Part shown: piece by piece, positions 1 to 9,012 of the stretch
Position numbering within the stretch: the stretch's first letter is position 1
How the letters are laid out: every line of letters begins with the position of its first letter
Source: Hydrogenophaga sp. A37
Lineage (GTDB): Bacteria > Pseudomonadota > Gammaproteobacteria > Burkholderiales > Burkholderiaceae_C
NCBI RefSeq assembly: GCF_002001205.1
Contig: NZ_MUNZ01000144.1
Span: forward strand, 1 to 64,000
Direction of reading: 5' to 3'
DNA length: 64,000 bases
Notes under the pieces: model-generated
Told to the model about the DNA's origin: nothing
The model's database searches: none
What the model saw: the letters and a program-made list of their open reading frames with translations, nothing else
Translations under genes and position numbers: made by a program

Positions 1-134
1 GTACAGATGGCCCCGAAACCGACCACACAGATGGGGCCTGTGCTGCATCTGATGGCGCGAACTGTGCGGTCTGTGTGTCTGTCGCGCGAGCCCTCGAAGC
101 AGGACAGTGGAGGCTCATTCACAGGAGGCCCGCC

Positions 135-503
135 ATGCACCCGACCACCGCCCAGCCCACCCGCTTGTTGCCCCGCCAGACCCGGCTCATCCACGCCAGC
201 ACCGGCGTGCGATTGAGGGTGGTCAGCGGCCGCCTCTGGCTGACCCAGCCGAACGTGGCGCAGGATCTGTTTCTCGGCCCCGGCGCCACCATCGACCTGC
301 TGCAGGACTGGGTGGTGATCGGCGCAGACGCCGAGCCCCGCCGACCCGAGGACGCACCGTCCTGCTACAGCGAGTACCAGCTGGTGCCGTTGGCCCAACC
401 CGCGTCGCGCCCGGCCGCCTGGGCTGTGCTGTGGCGCTTGGGCGCACGGCTGGGCAGGTGGCTCCGCGCGTCGGCGTCGGTCGCTTCGGCGGCTGTGCGC
501 TGA
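135..503 (+). CDS. DUF2917 domain protein
   Basis: A 122-residue protein whose first half carries the pattern of DUF2917 proteins: a stretch reading VRLRVVSGRLWLTQ, then an acidic turn and LFLGPGATIDL, which looks like a small beta-rich domain. The C-terminal third is rich in Ala, Arg and Trp without clear motifs. An upstream in-frame ATG at 75 exists, but the ATG at 135 follows an AGGAGG-like ribosome site (about 123-128) at good spacing. DUF2917 proteins are common in Comamonadaceae and have no assigned function. The 134 bases to its left hold no other gene that I can support. Confidence 0.75.
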   Translation: MHPTTAQPTRLLPRQTRLIHASTGVRLRVVSGRLWLTQPNVAQDLFLGPGATIDLLQDWVVIGADAEPRRPEDAPSCYSEYQLVPLAQPASRPAAWAVLWRLGARLGRWLRASASVASAAVR

Positions 504-522
504 ACCTGACGCTGGGCGGTCC

Positions 523-3500
523 TCAGGCTTTGCCCTTCGGTAGCGAGAAATAGAAGGTCGCACCGGCGTCGACCTCTCCTTCTGCCCACGCCTTGCCGCC
601 ATGCCGGGCGATGATCCGGAAGACGTTGGCCAGGCCGATGCCCGTGCCCTGGAAATCTTCCATGCGGTGCAGGCGCTGAAAGACGCCGAAGAGCTTGTCG
701 TGGTACCGCATGTCGAAACCGGCGCCATTGTCCCGAACGAAGACCACGGTGTCGGCCGCTGGGTCAGGCAGGCAGCCGATGGTGATCTCTGCTCGCTCAC
801 GCTTCTGGGTGAATTTCAGGGCGTTCGAGATCAGGTTGACCAGCACCACACGCAACATGGCGCGGTCCCCGGTAACCACGGGCAGTTCGGCGATGTGCCA
901 GTCGACGTCTCTGCCCTCGGTCTCGGGGGCCATCTCCCGAACGACATCGGCGACCAAGGACCCCAGGTCCACGGCCGTCTTGCACATCTCCTGGCGCCCC
1001 ATCCGCGAGAAAGACAGCAGGTCGTCGATCAGTGTGCTCATGCGACGGGTCGCGCTGGCAATCGTTTCGATGTGCTTCAGGTTGTCTTCGTCGAGCGTTG
1101 GCGCAGCGCTTTCCTTGAGCAGCGACAGATAGCCGTCGATGTGGCGCAGTGGCGTGCGCAAATCATGTGAGACGGAGTAGGAAAAGGCCTCCAGCTCCTT
1201 GTTTTTTGCGGCCAGTTCGGCCGTGCGCTCGGTCACGTCGCGCTCCAGTTTCTGGCTGTATCGCTTGAGGCGCATGACCCGAAGGCGATCCGCGCTGAAC
1301 GCCAGGCCCAGCAGGAGCGTCAGCATCAGGCCAAGGAACCACCACGCTGCCCACCACGGTGGCGTGATGGTCACCTTGACGCTGGCGCCTTGATCGTTCC
1401 AGACCCCATCTTCGTTCGAACCATGCACCCGGAACAGGTATTGGCCCGACGGCAGGCCGGTATAAACCGCCAACCGTTCGTTGCTGCCCACCTCGCGCCA
1501 GTGGGTGTCAAAACCTTCCAGTCGGTAGCGGTACCGGTTTTTGGTCGGCGTGACATAGCTCAACGCTGAAAACTCGAACGAGAGGCTGTTTTGAAAGTGG
1601 GGAAGTGTCAGCGCATCCGTCTTGTTGATGTCTTTCGTCAACACTGGGTCCATGCCACCTACCGGCACCGACTTGCCAAACAGCCGGAAATCGGTAAGCA
1701 CGACTGGCGGAACAAAGGGGTCGTCCTGGATGTTGCCGGGGTCAAAAACGTTGAAGCCGTTGATGCCACCAAAATACATCTCGCCGGTGCGTGGGCTTTT
1801 ATGGAAGGCCGTGAAGACATTGAACTCGTTGCTTTGCAATCCGTCCAGGACATCGTAGTTTCGAAAGGCCTTGGTCTTGGGGTTGAAGCGGGCGAGGCCG
1901 TTGTTGGTGCTGATCCACAAGTTGCCTTGAGCGTCCTCCAGGATGCCTTCGATGGTGTTGTTGGGCAGCCCCTCCTTCAGGGTGTAGACCGTTGTGCAGG
2001 TTCCATCCGTCCGGTTGAAGGCACACAAGCCACCGGCTGTTCCCACCCAGAACTGACCGGCCCGGTCTTCATGGAGGACCCGCACGGCATCGTCGGGCAG
2101 GCTGGCCAGATCTTTGGGGTCGTTCCGGTACCGCTTGAACGTTTCTGTCGCTGGGTCGAACCGGTTGAGACCACCACCTTCCGTGGCCACCCACAAGGTG
2201 TGCGCCCGGTCTTCGTAGATGTCGGTCACCGAGCCGCCTCCCAGACTGCTCGGCTTGCCCGGATCGTGCTGGAACCGCTGGAAGCTATCCGTTGTGCGAT
2301 CAAAGCGGTTCAGTCCGTTGCTCCAGCCCCCCGCCCACAAGACACCGTTGGCGTCGCGGTAGAGCGAGCGAATGATGTCGTCGCTGAGCGCATGCGGAGC
2401 ATTGGGCGACGCCTTGTAGACCTTGAACCGGTTGGTCCTGGGGTCAAAGCGGTTCAGCCCACCGTTGTAGGTTCCGAACCAGAGCGTGCCATCCGGGTCT
2501 TCCTGGATGGCCGTCACCGAACCGTTGGAGATGCTGGTCGGGTCTGCGGGGTCGTTGCGGTAGATTCGCCACGTGTTGCTGCTGCGGTCCCAGCGGTTGA
2601 GGGTTCGATCATTGCCGATCCACACCACGCCTTTCCGGTCCTCAAAGAGGGAGAGGATGAAGTTGTCGGCCACGCTGTGGGCGTCTTGTCCGTGTCGGTA
2701 ACGGGAAAACTTGGGCGGCCGCGTGGACAGCTTGTTCGCCCCACCGCCCAGGGTGCCCACCCACATCGTCCCGGAAGGGTCTTCCCAGAACGAGCTGACG
2801 AAATTGTTGCGTAGGCTGTGCTGGTTTGCGGGGTTGTGCCGGTATTGCTCCAAGGTGCCCCGCGCGGGGTCGAACTTCAAGGCACCTGCGCCTCCTGTGC
2901 CCAGCCAAAGGGTGCCTTTGCTGTCTTCGTAGATGGTGGTGGTCGCATTGAGGCTGGCCGCTGCCTGCTGCACCGCTCCGATGGCGTGGCGGGTGACGCG
3001 ACCGGTGGACCGATCCAGCAAGGCGATGCCCCCTTCGGTCAGCACCCAGAACCTCCCGGCGCGGTCTTCATGCGTCGCAAACACGCGCGGGCTGGGCAGG
3101 GTGTGCGGGTCGTCTGGACGCGATGGATAGCGGGTGATCTGCCCGGTGGCTGTATCCAGCCGGTTCAGCCCCCCGTTGGTCGTACCGATCCACAGCGCTC
3201 CCCCGGAATCCCGGTAGACACTTTCGAGGTTGTTGCTGCTCAGACTGTTGGTGTCTTGAGGGTCGTGTCGGAAGTGGGTCGCGGCGCCCGTTGCCGGATC
3301 AAGCCGGTTCAGCCCACTGTCATTGGTGCCCACCCACAAAACACCCTGGGGATCCTCCTGCAGGCCAGTTCTTGAAATGCTGTTGCTGCTCAGACTGCCG
3401 GGGTTGTTAGGGTCGTGGCGGTAGTGGGTGAAGGTTTCTGTCACCGGGTCAAACCGGTCCACCCCACCGCCGGAGGTGCCCAGCCACAAAACGCCACCGC

Positions 3501-3843
3501 GTCCCGGGCGAATGGTCACGACGGTGTTGTGGCCCAGACCGTTGGGGTTGTTGCGATCGAATCGAAAGTTCCGGAAGGCATAGCCGTCGAAACGACTCAG
3601 GCCATCACCGGTGGCAAACCACAGGAAGCCTTGTGTGTCTTGGGCAATGCCATACACGTTCCCGGAGGGCAGACCCGCTTCTCCGGTTAAGGCTGCGAAC
3701 GGGATGTCGGTGCCAGCGATCACTGCCAGACTCACGGCATCCGACGGCTCGCGAGCCTGGGCCACCATGGGTGCTGAACCCAGGAATGCCAGCACGGACA
3801 GGGATGAAGCGATCGCAGCCTTCAAGAATGCGTAAACGTTCAT
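523..3843 (-). CDS. Two-component-regulator-propeller sensor histidine kinase
   Basis: A 1106-residue membrane sensor kinase. A signal peptide (about residues 1-30, ending in AQA) is followed by some 14 repeats with the W-x-G-T and LNRFDP signature of Reg_prop (two beta-propellers, about 45-700), a Y_Y_Y domain (about 735-800), one membrane helix (about 810-830), a short coiled coil, HisKA with the phosphoacceptor at about His893 (SHDLRTP), and HATPase_c with the N box (NLISNALKF), DNGAGFD and GTGIGL boxes. It ends without a receiver or AraC output domain, so its partner regulator lies elsewhere. The open frame continues to 4029, but that part has no signal peptide and contains a kinase relic, so I place the start at 3843. 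The ribosome site there is weak. Confidence 0.88.
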   Translation of the reverse strand: MNVYAFLKAAIASSLSVLAFLGSAPMVAQAREPSDAVSLAVIAGTDIPFAALTGEAGLPSGNVYGIAQDTQGFLWFATGDGLSRFDGYAFRNFRFDRNNPNGLGHNTVVTIRPGRGGVLWLGTSGGGVDRFDPVTETFTHYRHDPNNPGSLSSNSISRTGLQEDPQGVLWVGTNDSGLNRLDPATGAATHFRHDPQDTNSLSSNNLESVYRDSGGALWIGTTNGGLNRLDTATGQITRYPSRPDDPHTLPSPRVFATHEDRAGRFWVLTEGGIALLDRSTGRVTRHAIGAVQQAAASLNATTTIYEDSKGTLWLGTGGAGALKFDPARGTLEQYRHNPANQHSLRNNFVSSFWEDPSGTMWVGTLGGGANKLSTRPPKFSRYRHGQDAHSVADNFILSLFEDRKGVVWIGNDRTLNRWDRSSNTWRIYRNDPADPTSISNGSVTAIQEDPDGTLWFGTYNGGLNRFDPRTNRFKVYKASPNAPHALSDDIIRSLYRDANGVLWAGGWSNGLNRFDRTTDSFQRFQHDPGKPSSLGGGSVTDIYEDRAHTLWVATEGGGLNRFDPATETFKRYRNDPKDLASLPDDAVRVLHEDRAGQFWVGTAGGLCAFNRTDGTCTTVYTLKEGLPNNTIEGILEDAQGNLWISTNNGLARFNPKTKAFRNYDVLDGLQSNEFNVFTAFHKSPRTGEMYFGGINGFNVFDPGNIQDDPFVPPVVLTDFRLFGKSVPVGGMDPVLTKDINKTDALTLPHFQNSLSFEFSALSYVTPTKNRYRYRLEGFDTHWREVGSNERLAVYTGLPSGQYLFRVHGSNEDGVWNDQGASVKVTITPPWWAAWWFLGLMLTLLLGLAFSADRLRVMRLKRYSQKLERDVTERTAELAAKNKELEAFSYSVSHDLRTPLRHIDGYLSLLKESAAPTLDEDNLKHIETIASATRRMSTLIDDLLSFSRMGRQEMCKTAVDLGSLVADVVREMAPETEGRDVDWHIAELPVVTGDRAMLRVVLVNLISNALKFTQKRERAEITIGCLPDPAADTVVFVRDNGAGFDMRYHDKLFGVFQRLHRMEDFQGTGIGLANVFRIIARHGGKAWAEGEVDAGATFYFSLPKGKA

Positions 3844-3956
3844 GTTGTTCTTGTCGCCGTTCTTGTACAGAATCCGGTTGCGTCGATCGCCGCCATTTTT
3901 CACATGATGGCAGTTCGTGCTGTGTTCTGGCCATTTTCCTCGATTGAAGGTCGGTG

Positions 3957-4001
3957 GCGAGAAATAGAACGACGCGCCCGTCGACTTTTTCCTCCTTCTG
4001 C
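3957..4001 (-). pseudogene. Relic of a second histidine kinase 3' end
   Basis: On the plus strand this segment opens with a 13-base string, gcgagaaatagaa (3957-3969), identical to 543-555 at the extreme 3' end of the kinase gene. It closes with tccttctgc (3993-4001), which matches 577-585. Read on the minus strand it encodes GASFYFSPP, a close copy of the kinase terminus GATFYFSLP. The copies are 45 and 43 bases long. The simplest reading is that a tandem kinase gene once stood here and was deleted, leaving its last codons. It could also be a small duplicated fragment. Confidence 0.5.
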
Positions 4002-4034
4002 GTCTGATCAGCGCGCCGGTGCCCTGCAAGCGCT

Positions 4035-4856
4035 TCAGCGACCCAGGAGGAAGTCGCGGATGGCGAACAGCGTGGCGTCTGGCGTTTCCGTCATCTGGTG
4101 GTGACCGACCGGCAGGCTCACCACTCGCACCGCTTTGCCCGCAGACTGGGCGGCATTGATCAGGCCTTGCGCGGCCTTGGGCGGCGTCATCTGGTCCTGC
4201 GCGCCAAGCAGGAAGAGCACCGGGCAGGTGATGGCCGCCATCGCCGCCTCGCCGCCCGCGTAGCGGTCGCAGGCCACAAAGCCTCTGTGGAACACGTTGA
4301 CGGTGGTGTTGCTGGCCAGCACCCGTTGGCCCAGCGCCATGCTGCCGCCGTAGACCCAGGTGCCCGGGCCGAGCGCCGAGGGGGGTGCGGCCAGGGTGCT
4401 GCGCGAGAACACGTTGACCATGGTCAGCGCTTTCATGGGCTCGTTGAGTGACGCCTCGATGAGCGCGGGCGAGACCTTCATGGGGAAGGCCGTGCCCACC
4501 AGCACCAGGTGGCTCACACGGTCTTTCAGCCGGGAGGCGGCTTCCATGGCGATCAGCGAACCCCAGCTGTGGCCCACCAGCGCGGCTTTCTGAACACCCG
4601 CTGCATCGAGCAGGGCGGCGATGAAGGCGGCGGCTTCTTCGACAGAAGACGGCGCTTCGCCGCCACTCTTGCAGTGACCGGGCAGGTCGACCGCAAGCAC
4701 ATTGAAGCCGTGGTTGGCCAGGTAGCGGCTTTGCAGAATCCAGACGCTGTGGTCGTTGATCACACCGTGGATGAAGACCACGGTGGGTTTGGCGGCGTCG
4801 AAGGCTTTGCCGCCGGTGTAGCAGTAGGTTTGTGCGCCGTTGACTTGCAGGTACAT
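4035..4856 (-). CDS. Alpha/beta hydrolase
   Basis: A 273-residue cytoplasmic alpha/beta-hydrolase. The order of motifs is standard: the oxyanion-hole HG (FIHG, about 29-31), the nucleophile elbow GHSWGS with Ser97, the acid in LGAQDQMTPP (Asp221) and the catalytic His in GHHQM (His252). A cap region lies between about 125 and 205. The substrate cannot be told; relatives include esterases, lactonases and C-C hydrolases. It follows metY on the same strand, and the spacer between them consists of a dispersed repeat whose GGGAGG end also supplies a plausible ribosome site. Confidence 0.85.
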   Translation of the reverse strand: MYLQVNGAQTYCYTGGKAFDAAKPTVVFIHGVINDHSVWILQSRYLANHGFNVLAVDLPGHCKSGGEAPSSVEEAAAFIAALLDAAGVQKAALVGHSWGSLIAMEAASRLKDRVSHLVLVGTAFPMKVSPALIEASLNEPMKALTMVNVFSRSTLAAPPSALGPGTWVYGGSMALGQRVLASNTTVNVFHRGFVACDRYAGGEAAMAAITCPVLFLLGAQDQMTPPKAAQGLINAAQSAGKAVRVVSLPVGHHQMTETPDATLFAIRDFLLGR

Positions 4857-4864
4857 GGTCAGGC

Positions 4865-4926
4865 CTCCCGCCGGGCCGCCCCCTTGGGGGGCAGTGAATA
4901 CACGAAGTGATGAACGTGGGGGCTCA
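4865..4926 (-). repeat. Dispersed 3'-end repeat, family 2, copy 1
   Basis: Fills the metY to hydrolase spacer, beginning at the metY stop codon. Read on the minus strand it has CCCCCACG, then CTGCCCCCCAAGGGGGC and GGCCCGGCGG. The same blocks in the same order occur at 57466-57543. The CCCCCAAGGGGG core is palindromic and could act as a weak terminator or processing hairpin. Confidence 0.6.
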
Positions 4927-6234
4927 TGGGTTGCCTGCCTTTTCTGCCGCCTTGAGCGCGCGTTTGATGTCGTCGATCAGGTCGTCCGGGTCTTCCAGAC
5001 CGATGGACAGCCGGATCGTGCCGGGGCCGATGCCCGCGCCTGCCAGCGCCTCGTCGCTCATGCGGAAGTGCGTGGTGCTGGCCGGGTGGATCACCAGCGA
5101 ACGGCAGTCGCCCACGTTGGCCAGATGACTGAAGATCTTGAGCGCTTCGATGAAGGCCTTGCCCTGCTCGCGCGAGCCTTTGATGTCGAAGCTGAACACC
5201 GCGCCCGCGCCTTTCGCGCCGTGTTTCAGCAGCTTCTGCGCGAGCGCGTGACTGGGGTGCGTTTCCAGCATCGGGTGGCCCACGCGGCTCACCAGCGGAT
5301 GGCTGGCGAGGAATGCCACGACCTTCTCGGTGTTGCTCATGTGGCGCTCCATGCGCAGCGACAGCGTCTCCAGCCCCTGCAGGATCAGCCAGGCGCTGTG
5401 CGGCGAGAGGCAGGCGCCGAAATCGCGCAGGCCTTCGCGGCGCGCGCGCAGCAGGAAGGCGCCCACGGTGCTTTCTTCGCTGAAGGTCATGCCGTGGAAG
5501 CCGTCGTAGGGCTCGGTCAGTTCGGGGAATTTGCCGGATGCGTCCCAGTCGAAGCTGCCGCCGTCCACCACCACGCCACCGATCACGGTGCCGTGGCCGC
5601 TGAGGAACTTGGTGGCCGAGTGGTAGATGAGGTCGGCGCCGTGCTTGAAAGGTTGGATGAGGTAGGGCGTGGTCAGCGTGCTGTCCACCAGCAGCGGCAC
5701 CTTGGCCTCGTGCGCGATCTGCGCCACGGTGGGAATGTCGAGCACGTCCAGGCCGGGGTTGCCGACGGTCTCGCCGAAGAACAGCTTGGTGTTGGGCCGC
5801 ACAGCGGCCTTCCAGCCGTCGATGTCGCCGGGCTTCACGAAGGTGGTCTCGATGCCGAAGCGGCGCAGCGTGTAGTGCAGCAGGTTCTGGCTGCCGCCGT
5901 AGAGTGCGGTGCTGGCCACGATGTGCGAACCCGCGCCCATGAGGGTGGCGATGCTCAGGTGCAGCGCGGCCTGGCCGCTGGCGACCGAGATGGCACCGAT
6001 GCCGCCTTCCAGCGCCGCCATGCGCTGCTCGAACACCGCGTTGGTCGGGTTGCTGATGCGGCTGTAGACGTGGCCTGGGCGCTCGAGGTTGAACAGGGCG
6101 GCCGCGTGGTCGCTGGATTCGAAGACGAAGGAGGTGGTGAGGTGGATCGGCACGGCGCGCGCGCCGGTGGCGTCGGGCGTGGCGCCTGCGTGCAGCGCGA
6201 GCGTGTCGAAGCCGGGGTCGGAATAGCCGGGCAT
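4924..6234 (-). CDS. metY: O-acetylhomoserine aminocarboxypropyltransferase
   Basis: A 436-residue PLP enzyme of the Cys/Met metabolism family. It should condense O-acetylhomoserine with sulfide to give homocysteine in the direct sulfhydrylation route to methionine. Visible marks are YSRISNPTN (about 57-65), the ASGQAA segment (about 85-90), D184 in LLVDST and the PLP lysine Lys209 in SATKFLSGHG. Length and the long C-terminal part with GDCRSLVIHPAS fit MetY better than MetB or MetZ. The start at 6234 is chosen because MPGYSDPGFDTLALHAG is the usual N terminus; the longer frame to 6339 runs into the divergent CBS gene's promoter region. Confidence 0.88.
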   Translation of the reverse strand: MPGYSDPGFDTLALHAGATPDATGARAVPIHLTTSFVFESSDHAAALFNLERPGHVYSRISNPTNAVFEQRMAALEGGIGAISVASGQAALHLSIATLMGAGSHIVASTALYGGSQNLLHYTLRRFGIETTFVKPGDIDGWKAAVRPNTKLFFGETVGNPGLDVLDIPTVAQIAHEAKVPLLVDSTLTTPYLIQPFKHGADLIYHSATKFLSGHGTVIGGVVVDGGSFDWDASGKFPELTEPYDGFHGMTFSEESTVGAFLLRARREGLRDFGACLSPHSAWLILQGLETLSLRMERHMSNTEKVVAFLASHPLVSRVGHPMLETHPSHALAQKLLKHGAKGAGAVFSFDIKGSREQGKAFIEALKIFSHLANVGDCRSLVIHPASTTHFRMSDEALAGAGIGPGTIRLSIGLEDPDDLIDDIKRALKAAEKAGNP

Positions 6235-6353
6235 GGAACGTGTCTCCAGTTGTTCAACACGCCCACCAAAGGCGTGAGATTGGCTGGATTGTGGGCTATA
6301 TTGCGGTGCATGCCAGCCATGCTGGGGACAGCCAACCACCGAGGAGAAAAGAC

Positions 6354-6821
6354 ATGAAAGTCAGTGACATCCTGCGCGTCAAGGGCGGCACGCTCTACAC
6401 CATCCAGCCCGACGAATCCCTGAGCCGGGCGATCGAAACCATGGCCCAGTTCGACATCGGTTCGCTGGCGGTCATGGACCGGGGTGAGCTGGCGGGCATG
6501 TTGACCTTCCGCGAGGTCATCCACACCCTTGCCCAAAACGGTGGCAGCCTCGGCGACCGCACCGTCAGCGCGGTGATGGACCGTCAGCCCATGAGCTGCA
6601 CGCCCGAAACCGAACTCGAACAGGTGCGCCCACTCATGCTGGAGCGCCACAGCCGCTACATGCCGGTGATGGACGGCAAGATGCTCATGGGGGTGATCAG
6701 TTTCTACGACGTGGCCAAGGCCGTGGTGGACAGCCAGAACTTCGAGAACAAGATGCTCAAGGCCTACATCCGCGACTGGCCCGAAGAAGAAACCGGCAAG
6801 AACGAGCCGAACTTCCCCTGA
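6354..6821 (+). CDS. CBS domain protein
   Basis: A 155-residue protein made of two CBS motifs (about 8-60 and 73-128), which together form one Bateman module that normally binds adenine nucleotides or SAM. There is no attached catalytic domain, so it probably acts as a free-standing sensor. The short C-terminal tail (EEETGKNEPNFP) is charged and probably disordered. The ATG at 6354 has a good GAGGAG site eight bases ahead. It is divergent from metY, and a TATATT hexamer at 6297-6302 may be its -10 box. The gene ends just before a strong terminator. Confidence 0.85.
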   Translation: MKVSDILRVKGGTLYTIQPDESLSRAIETMAQFDIGSLAVMDRGELAGMLTFREVIHTLAQNGGSLGDRTVSAVMDRQPMSCTPETELEQVRPLMLERHSRYMPVMDGKMLMGVISFYDVAKAVVDSQNFENKMLKAYIRDWPEEETGKNEPNFP

Positions 6822-6837
6822 ACGCTCCCCACTCAGC

Positions 6838-6871
6838 AAAACGCCCCGATCTCCGGGGCGTTTGTGTTTTT
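6838..6871 (+). terminator. Rho-independent terminator after the CBS gene
   Basis: Stem aaacgccccg (6838-6847 extending to 6848) pairs with cggggcgttt (6854-6863) around a five-base loop and is followed by gtgttttt. It lies 17 bases past the CBS stop codon and five bases before the convergent phaZ stop, so it may serve both genes. Confidence 0.85.
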
Positions 6872-6875
6872 GGGG

Positions 6876-8096
6876 TCATCCCATCGATGCGTGGATCATG
6901 TCGCGCACCCGCGGATAAATCTGCTGGTTCCACCGGCGCCCGCTGAACACCCCGTAGTGGCCCACACCGGTCTGGATGTGGTGGGTTTTCAGGTAGGGGC
7001 GCACGTTGGGGCAGAGGTCTTGCGCGGCGACCGTCTGGCCCACGGCGCAAATGTCGTCGCGCTCGCCCTCGACCGTCATCAGCGCCGTGCGGCGGATGGC
7101 GGCCGGGTTCACCGTGCGGCCCTGGTAGGTCAACACGCCGCGTGGCAGGTCGTAGGTCTGGAACACCTTCTCCACCGTCTCCAGGTAGAACTCGGCCGGC
7201 AGGTCGTTGACCGCCAGGTATTCCTCGTAGAAGTCCTGGATGGTCGCGGCTTCCTCCAGCCGGCCGTGCTCCAGGTGCTCGTAGATGTTGCGGAACGACT
7301 GCTTGTGGCGCTCGGGGTTCATGCTGATGAAGGCCGAGAGCTGCACGAAACCCGGGTAGACGCGGCGCATGAAACCGGCGTGTGGCAGTGGCACGTGGCT
7401 GATCAGGTTCTTCTCGAACCACTCGATGGGCTGGCTGGTGGCCAGTTTGTTGACCTCGGTCGGGTTGACCCGGCAGTCCACCGGGCCGGCCATGAGCGTC
7501 AGGCTGCGCGGCTGGGCTGGGTTGTCGTCTTCGGCCATCACAGCCGTGGCGGCGAGCGCGGCCACGCAGGGCTGGCACACGGCGACCATGTGCACGCCAG
7601 GGCCGATGGTCTCGGTGAACCGCATCAAGTAGCTGACGTAGTCGTCCAGGCTGAAGCCACCGTGCAGCAGCGACACGTCACGCGCGTTGTGCCAGTCGGT
7701 GATGTAGACGTCGTGGTCCTGCAGCAGGGTGCGCGCGCTCTCGCGCAGCAGCGTGGCGAAGTGGCCCGAGAGCGGTGCGGCCAGCAGCACCGGGGGCTGG
7801 AAGGGCAGGTCGTCCGCCCCCACCTTTCGAAAGCGCAGCAGCGTGCCGAAGGGCAGGGTGAGCAGGGTCTCTTCGACCACGGCCACCTCGCGCTCACCGA
7901 GCATGACCGAGTGGATGTTGTACGGCGGGCGCGTGTGGGTCAGGCGCAGGCGGGAGAGCACGTCGCAGGCGGCCGCCACCTTGCGCACCATGGTGCGTTC
8001 GGTTTTCTGCAACCAGAGCGACGCACTGAGGTGCTGTGCCGCGAGCCGCAACGGTGAGACCAGGTCGGACTGAAGTTGGTAAGCCTGATACAGCAT
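6876..8096 (-). CDS. phaZ: Intracellular polyhydroxyalkanoate depolymerase
   Basis: A 406-residue enzyme of the intracellular PHB depolymerase family, which mobilises cytoplasmic polyhydroxybutyrate granules. The N terminus MLYQAYQLQSD is typical. The nucleophile region reads VAVCQPCVAA, with Cys174 in the lipase-box position; family members such as Ralstonia PhaZ1 use a cysteine there instead of serine. SGHFATLLRESARTLL and YITDWHNARDV are further conserved blocks, and the C-terminal GVGHYGVFSG supplies the probable catalytic His. There is no signal peptide, as expected for a granule enzyme. The start at 8096 is preceded by AGGAAAG, while the longer frame adds only unrelated residues. No phaC or phasin gene is nearby. 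Confidence 0.88.
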   Translation of the reverse strand: MLYQAYQLQSDLVSPLRLAAQHLSASLWLQKTERTMVRKVAAACDVLSRLRLTHTRPPYNIHSVMLGEREVAVVEETLLTLPFGTLLRFRKVGADDLPFQPPVLLAAPLSGHFATLLRESARTLLQDHDVYITDWHNARDVSLLHGGFSLDDYVSYLMRFTETIGPGVHMVAVCQPCVAALAATAVMAEDDNPAQPRSLTLMAGPVDCRVNPTEVNKLATSQPIEWFEKNLISHVPLPHAGFMRRVYPGFVQLSAFISMNPERHKQSFRNIYEHLEHGRLEEAATIQDFYEEYLAVNDLPAEFYLETVEKVFQTYDLPRGVLTYQGRTVNPAAIRRTALMTVEGERDDICAVGQTVAAQDLCPNVRPYLKTHHIQTGVGHYGVFSGRRWNQQIYPRVRDMIHASMG

Positions 8097-8229
8097 GACG
8101 GTCTTTCCTGTAGGAGATGTCGCTTGCAGGCAAGGAACGGGCCAGCAGCCTGTGCACAGCGCTGGTGCAGGGCCGGTGCACACAGGTGGCACAGGGATTG
8201 CTCACCACGCCACCAACCAGGAGCACCCC

Positions 8230-8886
8230 ATGGCCAAAGCGGTACTGACGATCAGCAGCAAGAACTACGGAGCCTGGGCCTTGCGCGGCTGGCTCATGGC
8301 CAAACTCGCCAAGCTGGCGTTCACCGAGCACGTCATCTCGCCCGACGACCCGGCCATGAAGGCCGAAATGCTGCTGCTCTCGGCCTCGATGCGCGTGCCC
8401 TCGCTGGACCACGACGGCGTGCATGTGTGGGACACGCTGGCCATCGGCGAGTACCTCAACGAGATCAAGCCCAATGCGGGCCTGCTGCCGGCCGACCGCG
8501 CGGCGCGGGCGCATTGCCGCGCCATCTGCGGTGAGATGCATTCGGGTTTCTCGGCCCTGCGCTCCTCGCTGCCCATGAACATCAAGGCGCACTTCCCGGG
8601 CTTCAAGCTCTGGTCGCGGGCCCAGACCGACATCGATCGCATCGAAACCATCTGGCAGGAGTGCCTGGCCAAGTACGGCGGCCCGTTCCTGTTTGGCGCC
8701 AAGCCCTGTATCGCCGACGCCATGTTCGCGCCGGTGGTCATGCGCTTCATCACCTACGACGTGCCGCTGGACGAAGCCTGCGTCGCCTACTGCGACGCCA
8801 TCACGGCGCTGCCGGCGGTCGAAGAATGGGTGGCGGCGGCTGAGGCCGAGCCGGACGAGATTGACGAACTCGACGCTGAGTTTTGA
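8230..8886 (+). CDS. Glutathione S-transferase family protein
   Basis: A 218-residue protein with an N-terminal thioredoxin-like domain (about 3-82, with the RVPSLDHDGVHVWDTLAIGEYL block that binds the glutathione gamma-Glu) and an all-helical C-terminal domain (about 90-205, ending in the FLFG...IADAMFAPVV motif with its buried Asp). The substrate is unknown. The ATG at 8230 follows an AGGAG site. Divergent from phaZ with about 130 bases between the starts. Its stop codon lies inside the first copy of the dispersed 3'-end repeat. Confidence 0.85.
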   Translation: MAKAVLTISSKNYGAWALRGWLMAKLAKLAFTEHVISPDDPAMKAEMLLLSASMRVPSLDHDGVHVWDTLAIGEYLNEIKPNAGLLPADRAARAHCRAICGEMHSGFSALRSSLPMNIKAHFPGFKLWSRAQTDIDRIETIWQECLAKYGGPFLFGAKPCIADAMFAPVVMRFITYDVPLDEACVAYCDAITALPAVEEWVAAAEAEPDEIDELDAEF

Positions 8887-8979
8887 CCCACCCCCGCGCC
8901 GCGCCTAAGGGCGCGTCACCCCTCAAGGGGGCAACGCTGGCGGCCCGGCGAAGCCGGTTCCGCGGCGTTCTGGGTGAAG
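8883..8979 (+). repeat. Dispersed 3'-end repeat, family 1, copy A
   Basis: Begins TTGACCCACCCC across the GST stop codon, then has a palindromic CCCCTCAAGGGGG core, a CGGCCCGGC-gaa-GCCGGTTCCGCGGCG hairpin and CTGGGTGAAG. The same order and orientation relative to the upstream gene is found at 19404-19490 and 50524-50623. It lies between convergent genes and may work as a terminator. Confidence 0.8.
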
Positions 8980-9012
8980 GCGTTCCGCGCCGGAGATTCC
9001 TCGCACATCGCT

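Noticed and set aside
3844..4029. N-terminal extension of the histidine kinase up to 4029
   Set aside because: The extra 62 residues precede a clean signal peptide and include the kinase relic, so a start at 3843 is much more likely.
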